Shown here piece by piece: positions 1 through 7,741 of a stretch of DNA of 9,620 nucleotides. Within the stretch, counting starts at the first letter, position 1. Each line of letters opens with the position of its first letter. The translations under genes were made by a program, and so were the position numbers. The notes below the pieces were generated by a model. That model made no database searches and was not told the origin of the DNA. It worked only from the letters and a program-made list of their open reading frames with translations. Origin of the DNA: Desulfobulbaceae bacterium (lineage in GTDB: Bacteria > Desulfobacterota > Desulfobulbia > Desulfobulbales > Desulfocapsaceae); NCBI GenBank assembly GCA_030599175.1, contig JAUVON010000083.1, forward strand, positions 1 to 9,620. Reading direction: 5' to 3'.

Positions 1-39
1 CTAAGGCACTGGTAAACTCTTATAGTATAGTCGTAAAAA

Positions 40-1659
40 ATGTTGCATTCCAGTAATGCGCTAAAAATAGATACGATGATTTTGGGAAAGATTTCTTTTA
101 TCCTTCCGTTTTTAAGCGGAGTTTTGCTCTGGTTGTCTCTCCCGGGTGGTGGTGAATTGTGGCCCCTGCTGTTTGTGGCGCTGGTTCCCTTGCTTGTTGC
201 AATTCAGAAAAGTTCCATTAAAGAGGCAGGGCTGTACGGTCTTCTCTTCGGTCTCGTTCATTTTCTTTTCCTGCTCTACTGGATTGTGATTGTCCTGGGG
301 CGGTACGGTGGTCTGCACTGGTTCGTTGCCGTGCTGGTGCTGCTGTTGCTTGCTTTGTACCTGAGCAGCTATTATTTCATCTTTGGTGTTTTGGCCGGAT
401 ATGGTTTGTCATTTTTCCCGGGTGCGATTGCAGTATGGTTGCTGCCCACACTCTGGGTGGGACTTGACTGGGTGCGCGGAATTCTCTTTACCGGTATGCC
501 ATGGATGGATCTTGGCTACGGCCTCTGGGAGAAAACAGATCTCATCCAGATTGCTGATCTTTTTGGGCACCATGGTGTGACATGGGTGATTGTTTTCACT
601 AATTGTCTGCTGGCAATTCTGTTGACAAAAAAACAGACTGTTTCCAGCGCCATGTTTCTCCTGTTATCTTTTCTTCTCGTTTTCGGTAGTGGCGCAATCT
701 ATTCCAGAGAGCGCAGCAGTGAGCTCTCCAGAACTCTTTCAGATAACAATGTGAAAGCAATACGGGTTGGCATTGTTCAGGGGAATATCGATCAGAGCGT
801 CAAATGGTCCCCTTTACAGCAACAGAGCACAGTAGACAGCTATCTGGCACTCTCTTACCAGCTTTTAGCTGATAAGAGAGTGCCAGACCTCCTCGTTTGG
901 CCTGAAACTGCGCTGCCGTTTTATCCGCACCAAAATAAGCATATGCAGTTGTTGCGGGCCATGACGTCTCAATATGATATAGCGCTTCTGACCGGGGCTC
1001 CGTGGTATGAAGTTATTGACCTCAAGGCACGAAAGGTTGAGTTTTTCAACAGTGCTTTGCTTTTGGATTCCACCGGCCAATTCAGCGGCAAATATTATAA
1101 AACACATCTTGTGCCTTTTGGGGAATATGTGCCGTTGAAAAAATTCCTGCCATTTCTGGCACCAGTTGTAGAGGCGGTAGGCGATTTTACACCGGGGAAG
1201 ATCGAACAACCACTGGTCGTAAAAGATGGTCGTGCTGGTGTGTTAATCTGTTTTGAATCTGTATTTCCAGAACTTTCGAGAAAGTGGGTTCTTGCGGGGG
1301 CGAATATGCTGGTAAATTTGACCAATGATGCCTGGTATGGTAAATCAAGTGCCCCGCATCATAGTCTGGCCATGTCTGTATTTCGTGCGGTGGAGACCCG
1401 GCGCAGCCTTGTACGCTCTGCCAATACAGGAATTTCTGCATTTATTAACCCGTTTGGCAGGGTTGAATTCCGTTCAGAACTTTTCCAGCCATTTGGCTTT
1501 GCCGCAGATGTTGTTCTGTATGAAGAGGAGACATTCTGGGTACGTTATGGATATCTCTTTGGGCCTCTCTGTCTCTTTATTGGCTTGGCTGGGGCACTTG
1601 TTGCGGTAATAAAGGGAAGGCCCCGACGAACAGCCTTGCTCGGATATCGAAAAAATTGA
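40..1659 (+). CDS. lnt: Apolipoprotein N-acyltransferase
   Basis: Inner-membrane enzyme that transfers an acyl chain from phospholipid to the N-terminal cysteine of apolipoproteins, the last step of lipoprotein maturation in Gram-negative bacteria. The 539 residues have the family layout: hydrophobic membrane segments over about residues 18-220, a periplasmic nitrilase-like domain over about 240-495, and a final membrane span near 503-524. The nitrilase triad is visible: Glu289 in WPET, Lys354 in YYKTHLVPFGEY and Cys404 in LICFES, matching E. coli E267, K335 and C387. The further motif NLTNDAWYG (426-434) is also typical. Length is slightly above the E. coli enzyme (about 512). The start is uncertain: neither ATG 40 nor the in-frame ATG at 76 (residue 13) has a clear ribosome binding site, and 76 would give an N-terminus closer to the first membrane span. 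prfB follows 111 bp downstream on the same strand. Confidence 0.96.
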   Translation: MLHSSNALKIDTMILGKISFILPFLSGVLLWLSLPGGGELWPLLFVALVPLLVAIQKSSIKEAGLYGLLFGLVHFLFLLYWIVIVLGRYGGLHWFVAVLVLLLLALYLSSYYFIFGVLAGYGLSFFPGAIAVWLLPTLWVGLDWVRGILFTGMPWMDLGYGLWEKTDLIQIADLFGHHGVTWVIVFTNCLLAILLTKKQTVSSAMFLLLSFLLVFGSGAIYSRERSSELSRTLSDNNVKAIRVGIVQGNIDQSVKWSPLQQQSTVDSYLALSYQLLADKRVPDLLVWPETALPFYPHQNKHMQLLRAMTSQYDIALLTGAPWYEVIDLKARKVEFFNSALLLDSTGQFSGKYYKTHLVPFGEYVPLKKFLPFLAPVVEAVGDFTPGKIEQPLVVKDGRAGVLICFESVFPELSRKWVLAGANMLVNLTNDAWYGKSSAPHHSLAMSVFRAVETRRSLVRSANTGISAFINPFGRVEFRSELFQPFGFAADVVLYEEETFWVRYGYLFGPLCLFIGLAGALVAVIKGRPRRTALLGYRKN

Positions 1660-1687
1660 CCCATGAATTCGTTTTCGATGCTTTGTA

Positions 1688-1724
1688 ATTTTCTAACCGG
1701 ACACTACTGATAAATTTAGAAAAT
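1688..1724 (+). other. AT-rich inverted repeat between lnt and prfB
   Basis: ATTTTCTAA at 1688-1696 is the exact reverse complement of TTAGAAAAT at 1716-1724, giving a 9-bp stem with a 19-nt loop. A run of five T follows at 1728-1732 after AGG. It could be a weak terminator for lnt or a folded element in the prfB leader. The stem is AU-rich and the T run is not directly adjacent, so termination is doubtful. The rest of the 111-bp gap shows no clear promoter. Confidence 0.35.
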
Positions 1725-1770
1725 AGGTTTTTGCTAACAGCCTGACACGCTAACCAAACAGGAAACTACC

Positions 1771-2881
1771 ATGTCCATTGAAACAGGTACCGCAGTATCA
1801 AAACAGAAACTGATTGATTTGAAGGCTCGCCTGCTTGCCCTGAAGGAGCATCTTTGACTTAATTCAGAAAAAAGAAAAACTTGGACGGCTGGAGCGGCAG
1901 ACCCTGGCACCGGATTTCTGGAGCGATGCGGAGGCTGCGCAGAAGATCCAGAAAGAGCATGGACAACTTCAGGATACTATCAAGGGGTGGGAAACCAGAT
2001 GGCATGATTTTGAGGAGACGGAACTCCTGCTTGAAATGGCCATGGAGGAGAACGATAGCGATATAGAAGAAGAGATTGCTCTGAAAATCAGTGCCATGAC
2101 CGAGGATCTGGAGGGTGCTGAAACAGAGTGCATGTTCAGTGGTGAGCATGACACCAGTAACAGCATAGTGGCTATTCACGCCGGGGCAGGGGGAACCGAG
2201 GCCCAGGACTGGGTTGATATGCTGTTGCGAATGTATCTCCGCTGGGCGGAAGTACGGGGATTCAAGACCGTTATCCTTGATCACCTTGCTGGAGACGAGG
2301 CCGGCACCAAGGGTGTTACTTTTATGGTTAAGGGTAGATATGCTTATGGATACCTGCGTTCAGAACTGGGCATTCACCGTCTTGTTCGTATCTCGCCATT
2401 TGATACCAGCGGCAGGCGTCATACATCTTTTGCTTCCGTCATGGTTATGCCTGAGCTGGATGATACAGTGGATATCAAGATTGATGAAAAAGATCTTCGC
2501 ATTGATACCTACAGGGCAAGCGGTGCCGGAGGCCAGCATGTCAATAAGACTGATTCGGCCATACGTATCACCCATCTGCCGACCGGTGTTGTTGTGCAGT
2601 GTCAGAATGAGAGGTCTCAGCACCGCAACAAGGATATGGCAATGAAAATGCTGCTCTCCCAGCTCTACGAGTTGGAGAAGGAAAAGCAGGCCGAGCAGCA
2701 TGAAGGGCTGCATGGAGATAAAAAAGGCATATCGTGGGGCAGCCAGATTCGCTCCTATGTGCTCCAGCCTTACAGGATGGTGAAGGATCACCGGACGGAA
2801 TTTGAGTCGGGGAATGTGGACGCTGTACTTGACGGTAATCTGGATCCTTTTATTAAGGCATATCTACTCTGGGGAAGATAG
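1771..2881 (+). CDS. prfB: Peptide chain release factor 2 (programmed +1 frameshift)
   Basis: RF2 recognises UAA and UGA in the ribosomal A site and triggers peptide release. The gene is read in two frames: 28 codons from ATG 1771 to CTT 1852-1854, then +1 past the T of the in-frame TGA, continuing from GAC 1856-1858 to TAG 2879-2881, for 369 residues in total (E. coli RF2 has 365). The joined protein carries a helical N-terminal domain, the stop-codon-reading SPF motif at about 208-210 within a segment ending GRRHTSF, and the hydrolysis motif GGQ at about 253-255 (E. coli 205-207 and 250-252). The downstream frame alone has its first ATG only at 2036 and would lack much of the N-terminal domain. 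AGGAAA at 1760-1765 is a plausible ribosome binding site. Expression is expected to be autoregulated: scarce RF2 favours frameshifting. Using TAG, an RF1-only stop, as the final stop is consistent with this logic. Confidence 0.97.
1843..1858 (+). promoter_or_regulatory. prfB programmed +1 frameshift site
   Basis: AAGGAG at 1843-1848 is an internal Shine-Dalgarno-like element, followed by a 3-nt spacer (CAT), the slippery codon CTT (1852-1854), the in-frame stop TGA (1855-1857) and C (1858). Spacing and the CTTTGAC core equal the known E. coli prfB site. The ribosome slips from CUU to UUU and resumes at GAC. The continuing frame encodes conserved RF2 sequence immediately after the site, so this is recoding and not a sequencing error or a pseudogene. 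Confidence 0.96.
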
Positions 2882-3076
2882 TACTTCCCCTTTTCCTGGC
2901 CGTAATTGTGAAGTGCAGCTGCCGCACATTGTGCCGCCGCTCGTGTGGCACATGCCGGTGAGACCGTGGCGCGTTCTGCTCTGCCTTCTTTTACAGTAGC
3001 TGATCAGTACAGCGGTGGATAGAAGAAGGCAGAAGGTAATTGTCAGAACCAGTATAAAGGTAGAGATAAAAGTCAT
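2864..3076 (-). CDS. Small Cys-rich membrane protein, probable divergent NqrM
   Basis: Predicted 70-residue protein with one hydrophobic segment (about residues 5-27), a basic stretch CKRRQSRTR (28-36) and a cysteine cluster with Cys43, Cys51 and Cys54 (MCHTSGGTMCGSC), plus Cys16 and Cys28. NqrM, the maturation factor thought to deliver iron to the NqrD/NqrE centre, has the same plan (one N-terminal membrane span, then a short basic stretch and conserved cysteines) and is commonly encoded at the 3' end of nqr operons, which is exactly this gene's place, 75 bp after nqrF. AGGA at 3082-3085 lies well spaced before ATG 3076. The cysteine spacing differs from the Vibrio NqrM pattern as I remember it, so the family call is an inference from context and architecture. 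Its last codons overlap prfB convergently by 18 bp and pass through the prfB terminator hairpin. Confidence 0.6.
   Translation of the reverse strand: MTFISTFILVLTITFCLLLSTAVLISYCKRRQSRTRHGLTGMCHTSGGTMCGSCTSQLRPGKGEVLSSPE
2871..2894 (+). terminator. Rho-independent terminator of prfB, overlapping its stop codon
   Basis: GGGGAAG (2871-2877) pairs perfectly with CTTCCCC (2884-2890) around a 6-nt loop, followed directly by TTTT (2891-2894). The TAG stop of prfB (2879-2881) lies in the loop. Read on the minus strand the hairpin is followed by AGAGTAG, not a T run, so it should act mainly on prfB transcripts. The U tract is short, so efficiency may be moderate. Confidence 0.65.
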
Positions 3077-3091
3077 ATTTTTCCTAACATT

Positions 3092-3138
3092 CTAATAGCC
3101 TAATAGCCTTCAGCCTAACAGCCTAACAGTCTAACAGC
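3092..3138. repeat. Imperfect 8-bp tandem repeat (CTAACAGC type)
   Basis: Consecutive units on the plus strand: CTAATAGC (3092), CTAATAGC (3100), CTTCAGC (3108, one base short), CTAACAGC (3115), CTAACAGT (3123), CTAACAGC (3131). It fills most of the gap between the nqrF stop and the ribosome binding site of the NqrM-like gene. On the minus-strand transcript it reads as repeated GCTGTTAG or GCTATTAG. Function unknown; slipped-strand expansion is the simplest origin. Confidence 0.85.
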
Positions 3139-3151
3139 CTGCTTTTCGTGG

Positions 3152-4372
3152 CTATCCAAAATCATCAAAATGGATGTTGTCCGTTTCAACGCCAAGGTTC
3201 TCAAGCATCTCAAATATAGCCTTATTCATCATCGGCGGTCCGCAGAGATAGTAGTTAATATCTTCGGGGCAGGGATGATCCTTCAGGTATTGCTCTAAAA
3301 CCACGAGATGGATATACCCTGTTAACCCCATCCAGTTATCTTGCGGCTGGGGGTCGGAGAGGGCGAGGTAGAAAGTGAAATTATCATATTGTTCAGCCAG
3401 ATCCTCAAACTCCTCCTTATAAAAAACTTCCTGCAGACTTCGACCACCATACCAGAAAGAGACCTTGCGTGTTGTCTGTTTTCCTTTAAAAAGATCGAAA
3501 ACATGGCTGCGCAGAGGGGCCATTCCTGCACCCCCGCCAATCAATATCACCTCGGAATCGCTGTCGTCCATAAAGAATTCGCCAAAGGGTCCGGCTATGG
3601 TGACATCATCACCAGGCTGAAGGTTGAATGCATAGGAGGAGACCTGGCCTGGAGGTATGGCCGTATCACCTCCAGGGGGCGGACTTGCAATGCGCACGTT
3701 CAGCTTGATTATGCCTTTTTCTCCAGGGTAGTTGGCCATGGAATAGGCCCTGGTGACCGGAGTATGGACATGGGATTTATACTGAAACATCTTGAATTTT
3801 GTCCAGTCTGACAGAAATCGCTCATCAATATCAAAATTTGTGTATTCAAGGGTATGTGGAGGCACTTCAATCTGGATATAACCTCCGGCCTTGAAATTAA
3901 CATTCTCTCCCTCGGGAAGGTCTATGACCAGTTCTTTGATAAAGGTTGCCACGTTGTTGTTGGAGTGAACCTTGCAATCCCATTTTTGGGCATCGAGCAT
4001 TTCCGGTGGTACCTGAATCTGCATATCGCGCTTTACCGGAACCTGGCAGGAAAGCCTCACCCCCTCTTTTGCATCCCTGTTATTGATCTGGCCTCTCTCT
4101 GTGGGCAGGATACTTCCGCCGCCTTCTTTGACGATACACCGGCACTGGCCACAGCTTCCACCGCCCCCGCAGGCTGAGGAAAGGATTACACCCCGATCGG
4201 CTAAGGTTGTCAGCAGCTTGCCGCCGGGCAGAACATCAAACTGTGTTTCATCGTTGATATTAATGGTAATTTCCCCATCCGGCAGAAGAGTTTTTTTGGC
4301 AGCAACGATAAGGGTGACAAGGATGAACTGAATGATTACAAAACAGCCCACGCCAAAATATATTTCATTCAT
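3152..4372 (-). CDS. nqrF: Na+-translocating NADH:quinone reductase subunit F
   Basis: Electron entry subunit: oxidises NADH, passing electrons through FAD to a 2Fe-2S centre. The 406 residues show an N-terminal membrane anchor (about 4-25); a ferredoxin domain with cluster ligands Cys68, Cys74, Cys77 (in [11 protein letters not shown]) and Cys109; a ferredoxin-reductase FAD domain with RAYSMANYP (208-216); and an NADH domain with [13 protein letters not shown] (278-290) and LCGPPMM (376-382). The C-terminus ends DDFG as in other NqrF. Length and ligand positions agree closely with the Vibrio protein (Cys70, 76, 79 and 111). GGAG about 8 nt before ATG 4372 supports the start. It is the last canonical gene of the operon, separated from nqrE by 119 bp, unlike the tight spacing upstream. 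Confidence 0.98.
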   Translation of the reverse strand: MNEIYFGVGCFVIIQFILVTLIVAAKKTLLPDGEITININDETQFDVLPGGKLLTTLADRGVILSSACGGGGSCGQCRCIVKEGGGSILPTERGQINNRDAKEGVRLSCQVPVKRDMQIQVPPEMLDAQKWDCKVHSNNNVATFIKELVIDLPEGENVNFKAGGYIQIEVPPHTLEYTNFDIDERFLSDWTKFKMFQYKSHVHTPVTRAYSMANYPGEKGIIKLNVRIASPPPGGDTAIPPGQVSSYAFNLQPGDDVTIAGPFGEFFMDDSDSEVILIGGGAGMAPLRSHVFDLFKGKQTTRKVSFWYGGRSLQEVFYKEEFEDLAEQYDNFTFYLALSDPQPQDNWMGLTGYIHLVVLEQYLKDHPCPEDINYYLCGPPMMNKAIFEMLENLGVETDNIHFDDFG

Positions 4373-4443
4373 GTTGTTGACTCCATGATCGATTTACAGC
4401 TCATCATAAGTACTATTTTTGTATAACTTTTAAGTGATGAACT

Positions 4444-4485
4444 CGTAAAAACCTAAATCTTTCGCTATCCGGTGGAATTTTTACG
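4444..4485. repeat. Inverted repeat in the nqrE-nqrF gap
   Basis: CGTAAAAA (4444-4451) and TTTTTACG (4478-4485) are perfect 8-bp inverted arms around a 26-nt loop. A further CC/GG pair can form next to the arms if a 2-nt bulge is allowed. The remainder of the 119-bp gap is AT-rich. Candidate roles are an RNA stem that tunes nqrF relative to nqrABCDE, or a remnant of a small dispersed palindromic repeat. A weak minus-strand promoter cannot be excluded in the AT-rich part. Confidence 0.5.
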
Positions 4486-4491
4486 GCGCAA

Positions 4492-5100
4492 TCAGAATTC
4501 CATTCCTGCCAGTCCCATAAAAGCCATGGCAATGAGTCCGGTAGTAATAAAAGTGAGTCCAAGCCCTCGCAGCCCTGCGGGCGGGTTTGCATATTCAAGG
4601 CGCTCCCGAATGCCGGCTAGACAAACAACCGCAAGAAAGAAGCCGCCCCCTGCGCCAAAACCGTAGGCAATACTTTCACCGAAACTGTAATCACGTTCCA
4701 CCATAAAGAGGCTGCCGCCGAAAATTGCACAGTTTACGGTCAGCAGCGGCAGAAAAATTCCCAGGGTGTTGTACAGCGCAGGTACAAAGCGGTCGAGCAC
4801 CATTTCCAGGATCTGCACTACAGCAGCAATAATAGCAATATAGGTGAGTAAGCCGAGAAAGGTGAGGTCAAGATCCGGTTGCCCGGCCCAGCTCAGTGCG
4901 CCCGGCTTGAGCAGATAGTTGAGGATAAGGTTATTGATGGGAACAGTGATAACCATGATAACGAGAACCGCAGCCCCCAGTCCAACGGCAGCTTTTACCT
5001 GCTTGGAAATGGCCAGAAAGGTGCACATTCCAAGAAAAAAACTTAAGGGGAGGTTCTCCAGGAAGATGGATCTGAGGACAATATCAATATAATGAGCCAT
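4492..5100 (-). CDS. nqrE: Na+-translocating NADH:quinone reductase subunit E
   Basis: Integral membrane subunit, 202 residues with about six membrane spans, homologous to RnfA. Together with NqrD it holds an iron centre inside the membrane that relays electrons from NqrF to NqrC. The expected iron ligands are present: Cys26 (LGMCTFLA) and Cys124 (TVNCAIFG), corresponding to Cys26 and Cys120 of the Vibrio subunit. Other family-typical segments include [14 protein letters not shown] and [20 protein letters not shown] lies close upstream of ATG 5100, inside the end of nqrD; the start codon overlaps the nqrD stop in TGATG, which suggests translational coupling and roughly equal amounts of the two paired subunits. 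Confidence 0.98.
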   Translation of the reverse strand: MAHYIDIVLRSIFLENLPLSFFLGMCTFLAISKQVKAAVGLGAAVLVIMVITVPINNLILNYLLKPGALSWAGQPDLDLTFLGLLTYIAIIAAVVQILEMVLDRFVPALYNTLGIFLPLLTVNCAIFGGSLFMVERDYSFGESIAYGFGAGGGFFLAVVCLAGIRERLEYANPPAGLRGLGLTFITTGLIAMAFMGLAGMEF

Positions 5101-5723
5101 CAGTTTTTCTCCTGTTGTTCCGGGTCAACGGTTCGCAGAATCCAGATAATAAGAGCAATAAGAAAAAAAGCACTGGCAGGCAGAACGAGCAAGCCGTTTC
5201 GTACATACCAGCCGCCGTTGGTGGTAAGGGGTAAAACCTCGAAACCAAACAGGCTTCCTGAGCCGAAAAGTTCCCTGATAAAGGCCACCGACATCAATAT
5301 GAATCCATAGCCGAGGCCGTTGCCGATGCCGTCAATAAAGCTTGGGATAGGAGGGTTGCTCATGGCAAAGCCTTCGGCCCTGCCCATAACGATACAGTTG
5401 GTGATGATAAGGCCGACATAGATGGACAGCTGTTTGGACAACTCAAAGTAGAAGGCCTTGAGGATCTGGTCCACCAGGATAACAAGCGTTGCTATAACGG
5501 TGATCTGGATACCTATCCGGACGCTGCTGGGTATCTGGAAACGGACAATGGATATGGTCAGGCTGGAAAAGGCAACAACCAGTGTCACACAGATCGACAT
5601 GACAAAAGCAGTGGTCATCTGTCCGGTGACGGCAAGGGCGGAGCAGACCCCAAGAACCAGGAGCCCGATCGGATTACGTTTGAATATGGAGAGTAAAAGC
5701 AGCTCCTTGTTGGTCTCGGCCAT
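5100..5723 (-). CDS. nqrD: Na+-translocating NADH:quinone reductase subunit D
   Basis: Integral membrane subunit, 207 residues with about six membrane spans, homologous to RnfE and paired pseudo-symmetrically with NqrE around the intramembrane iron centre. Cys27 (LGVCSALA) and Cys110 ([11 protein letters not shown]) match Cys29 and Cys112 of the Vibrio protein. The segments [19 protein letters not shown] and [12 protein letters not shown] are family hallmarks. AAGGAT about 8 nt before ATG 5723 supports the start. It follows nqrC after 30 bp and overlaps nqrE by one base. Confidence 0.98.
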   Translation of the reverse strand: MAETNKELLLLSIFKRNPIGLLVLGVCSALAVTGQMTTAFVMSICVTLVVAFSSLTISIVRFQIPSSVRIGIQITVIATLVILVDQILKAFYFELSKQLSIYVGLIITNCIVMGRAEGFAMSNPPIPSFIDGIGNGLGYGFILMSVAFIRELFGSGSLFGFEVLPLTTNGGWYVRNGLLVLPASAFFLIALIIWILRTVDPEQQEKN

Positions 5724-5753
5724 AAGAGTTATCCTTATTGTTTTACGATGCCA

Positions 5754-6521
5754 TCATCTTTTCAGTTGGTTGAAGTAGGGCTTATAACCATGATCACCAA
5801 ACCAGAATTCCATCAGGTTGTTGACACCGTTAGCAGTGAGTGTAGCGCCAGAGAGCCCATCTATCTGGTAAGGGGCCTGATCTCCTGACTCAGCAGCTTT
5901 ACCTTTGACAATCTTCAGATCCATTTTTCCTGCGGGGGTGTAGAGCATTTTGCCCCGCCAGCCATCCTGCCATTTTGGGTTCACGATCTCGCCGCCAAGT
6001 CCGGGAGTTTCACCATGTTCATAAAAAGAGACTCCGCGAATGGTGGTCAGATCAATATCAAGGGCAACATAGGCGTACATGGTGGACCAGAGTCCTTTAC
6101 CCCGCACCGGCAGGACTATCTGCTCGATCCGACGGTCTTTTTTGACCAGGTAGACAAGAGAGTACTTTTCGATACGTCGCAATCTGGCAATGTCATCCAT
6201 GTTGCTTAGTGGCAGACCGGATGATTCTGTAAGTGCGGCTTTTACCTGGTTGTATGATTCCGGAGCGATTTGATCTTTCGGAATATACAGGCCCGACGCA
6301 AGCTCAATAATCCGTGTTTCAACAGGGGCAAAGAGTTCTTCAATTGATTTGTCCTGTTCATAGAGCCCTGCTGCATAGAGGATATTCTTTTTTTGATCCT
6401 GGAGGCGGTTGGCATCCTGCAGGGGACGCAATCCAACCGCGGCACCGGCAACCAGAGCAGAGCAGACAAAGGCGAGGATAAGAACTGAATAAAAGGGCTT
6501 GGCAGCAGATTCTTCAGCCAT
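5754..6521 (-). CDS. nqrC: Na+-translocating NADH:quinone reductase subunit C (covalent FMN)
   Basis: FMN-carrying subunit, 255 residues: one N-terminal membrane span (about 9-31) and a large periplasmic FMN-binding domain. The flavinylation motif DGLSGATLT puts FMN on Thr227, equivalent to Thr225 of the Vibrio subunit; attachment requires the flavin transferase ApbE. The family segment FYEHGETPGLGGEIVNPKW is at 166-184. It accepts electrons from the NqrD/NqrE iron centre and passes them to NqrB. The ATG at 6521 lies inside the end of nqrB (8-bp overlap) and has a strong GAGGAGGA ribosome binding site within nqrB, suggesting efficient coupled translation. Confidence 0.98.
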   Translation of the reverse strand: MAEESAAKPFYSVLILAFVCSALVAGAAVGLRPLQDANRLQDQKKNILYAAGLYEQDKSIEELFAPVETRIIELASGLYIPKDQIAPESYNQVKAALTESSGLPLSNMDDIARLRRIEKYSLVYLVKKDRRIEQIVLPVRGKGLWSTMYAYVALDIDLTTIRGVSFYEHGETPGLGGEIVNPKWQDGWRGKMLYTPAGKMDLKIVKGKAAESGDQAPYQIDGLSGATLTANGVNNLMEFWFGDHGYKPYFNQLKR

Positions 6522-7722
6522 GACGCAGCTTCCTCCTCTTTATATTGGCTTGGATAACAAAATAATCAAACAGAGGAGCGAAAACATTACCCAGGAGAAT
6601 AGCGAGCATGACACCTTCAGGATAGGCGGGGTTGGCTACCCTGATGAGAATGGCCAGAGAACCGATCAGCATGCCGTAAAGCCATTGTCCTACAGGTGTG
6701 TGGGCCGCCGAGACAGGATCTGTGGCCATAAAGACCAGGCCGAAAGCGAAGCCGCCCAGTACTAAATGCCAGTGGGGTGGAATCGAATACATGGGATTGA
6801 CTGCACTTCCCTGTATCCAGAAAAAGGTGGCACAGAGAAACCCACCCAGCAGCATTGAGGCCATAATTCGCCATGAGGCTATGCCGGTGATAAGCAGGAC
6901 AAAGGCACCGAAGAGACATGCCAGAGTCGATGTCTCACCCATGGAACCGGGAACTACGCCGACAAAAGACTGGAACCAGGTGGCAGAAACCGAACTCATA
7001 ACTTCTCCCGGCACGGCTGCTGCAAATTGACCGAGACTGGTTGCGCCGGTGATGCCGTCTACACTGGTCCATATCCCATTCCCTGTCATCTGGGCCGGGT
7101 AGGCAAAAAAGATAAAAGCTCGGGAGACCAGTGCCGGGTTCATGAAGTTCTGACCAACTCCACCGAAGACCTCTTTTGCAAAGACCACACCAAAGCTGAT
7201 ACCTGCAGCTACCTGCCAGAGCGGAATAGTTGGCGGCAGGGTAAGAGCAAAGAGCAGACTGGTGACCAGAAAGGCTTCGGAAAACTCATGGCCTCGCACA
7301 AGATTAAATATACCTTCCCAGAGGGAGCCGACAAGTATGGTGACTATGTAGACTGGCAGAAAATAGAGCGCTCCATGGGAAAAGTTTGAGAAAAAGCTTC
7401 GCGGGTCGTAGCCGATTAAAGACATGATATCACCCCGCCAGCCCTCAGCCCCTGGAAGTCCCATAGCGGAAATAGCGGAGTTGGCCTGATACCCTGTATT
7501 CCACATGGCCATAATTACGCAGGGTAGCAGGGCAATGATCACCGTTGTCATTATTCGTTTCAGATCAATACCATCCCGCACATGGGGTGCCGATTTGGTG
7601 GTCTGGTTACAGCCAAATAAAAAGGAGTCAAAAGCTTCGTAGAGAGGATAGTATCGCTCTAACGAGCCTCCTTTTTCGAAGTGACGCCCAGCGTCTTCAA
7701 AAAATTTACTCAATGATTTCAT
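6514..7722 (-). CDS. nqrB: Na+-translocating NADH:quinone reductase subunit B (covalent FMN)
   Basis: Large membrane subunit, 402 residues (Vibrio 415) with about ten membrane spans, homologous to RnfD. It carries covalent FMN and riboflavin and is central to Na+ transport and quinone reduction. The flavinylation motif is DGITGATSL, placing FMN on Thr228 (Vibrio Thr236); the usual Ser at the first motif position is Thr here, which ApbE motifs allow. Other family segments are FGGVGQNFMNPALVSRAF (186-203) and MATDPVSAAHTPVGQW (332-347). AAGG about 11-13 nt before ATG 7722 is an acceptable ribosome binding site. The gene begins 19 bp after nqrA and overlaps nqrC by 8 bp. Confidence 0.98.
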   Translation of the reverse strand: MKSLSKFFEDAGRHFEKGGSLERYYPLYEAFDSFLFGCNQTTKSAPHVRDGIDLKRIMTTVIIALLPCVIMAMWNTGYQANSAISAMGLPGAEGWRGDIMSLIGYDPRSFFSNFSHGALYFLPVYIVTILVGSLWEGIFNLVRGHEFSEAFLVTSLLFALTLPPTIPLWQVAAGISFGVVFAKEVFGGVGQNFMNPALVSRAFIFFAYPAQMTGNGIWTSVDGITGATSLGQFAAAVPGEVMSSVSATWFQSFVGVVPGSMGETSTLACLFGAFVLLITGIASWRIMASMLLGGFLCATFFWIQGSAVNPMYSIPPHWHLVLGGFAFGLVFMATDPVSAAHTPVGQWLYGMLIGSLAILIRVANPAYPEGVMLAILLGNVFAPLFDYFVIQANIKRRKLRHG

Positions 7723-7741
7723 TATTATTTTATCACCTTAC

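Noticed and set aside
3..56. Open frame at the left edge as the C-terminus of an upstream gene
   Set aside because: Only 17 codons are visible, another frame stops at 13-15, and nothing identifies either as coding.
1771..1857. prfB read as a broken gene or a 28-codon peptide plus a separate downstream gene
   Set aside because: The break is a canonical RF2 frameshift signal and the +1 frame continues with conserved RF2 sequence at once.
1859..2284. 141-codon minus-strand open frame opposite prfB
   Set aside because: It lies entirely opposite conserved RF2 coding sequence, shows no recognisable protein features and is best explained as a shadow frame.
2214..2791. 143-codon open frames on both strands within prfB
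   Set aside because: They overlap the SPF and GGQ region of RF2 in other frames; a real second gene here is very unlikely.
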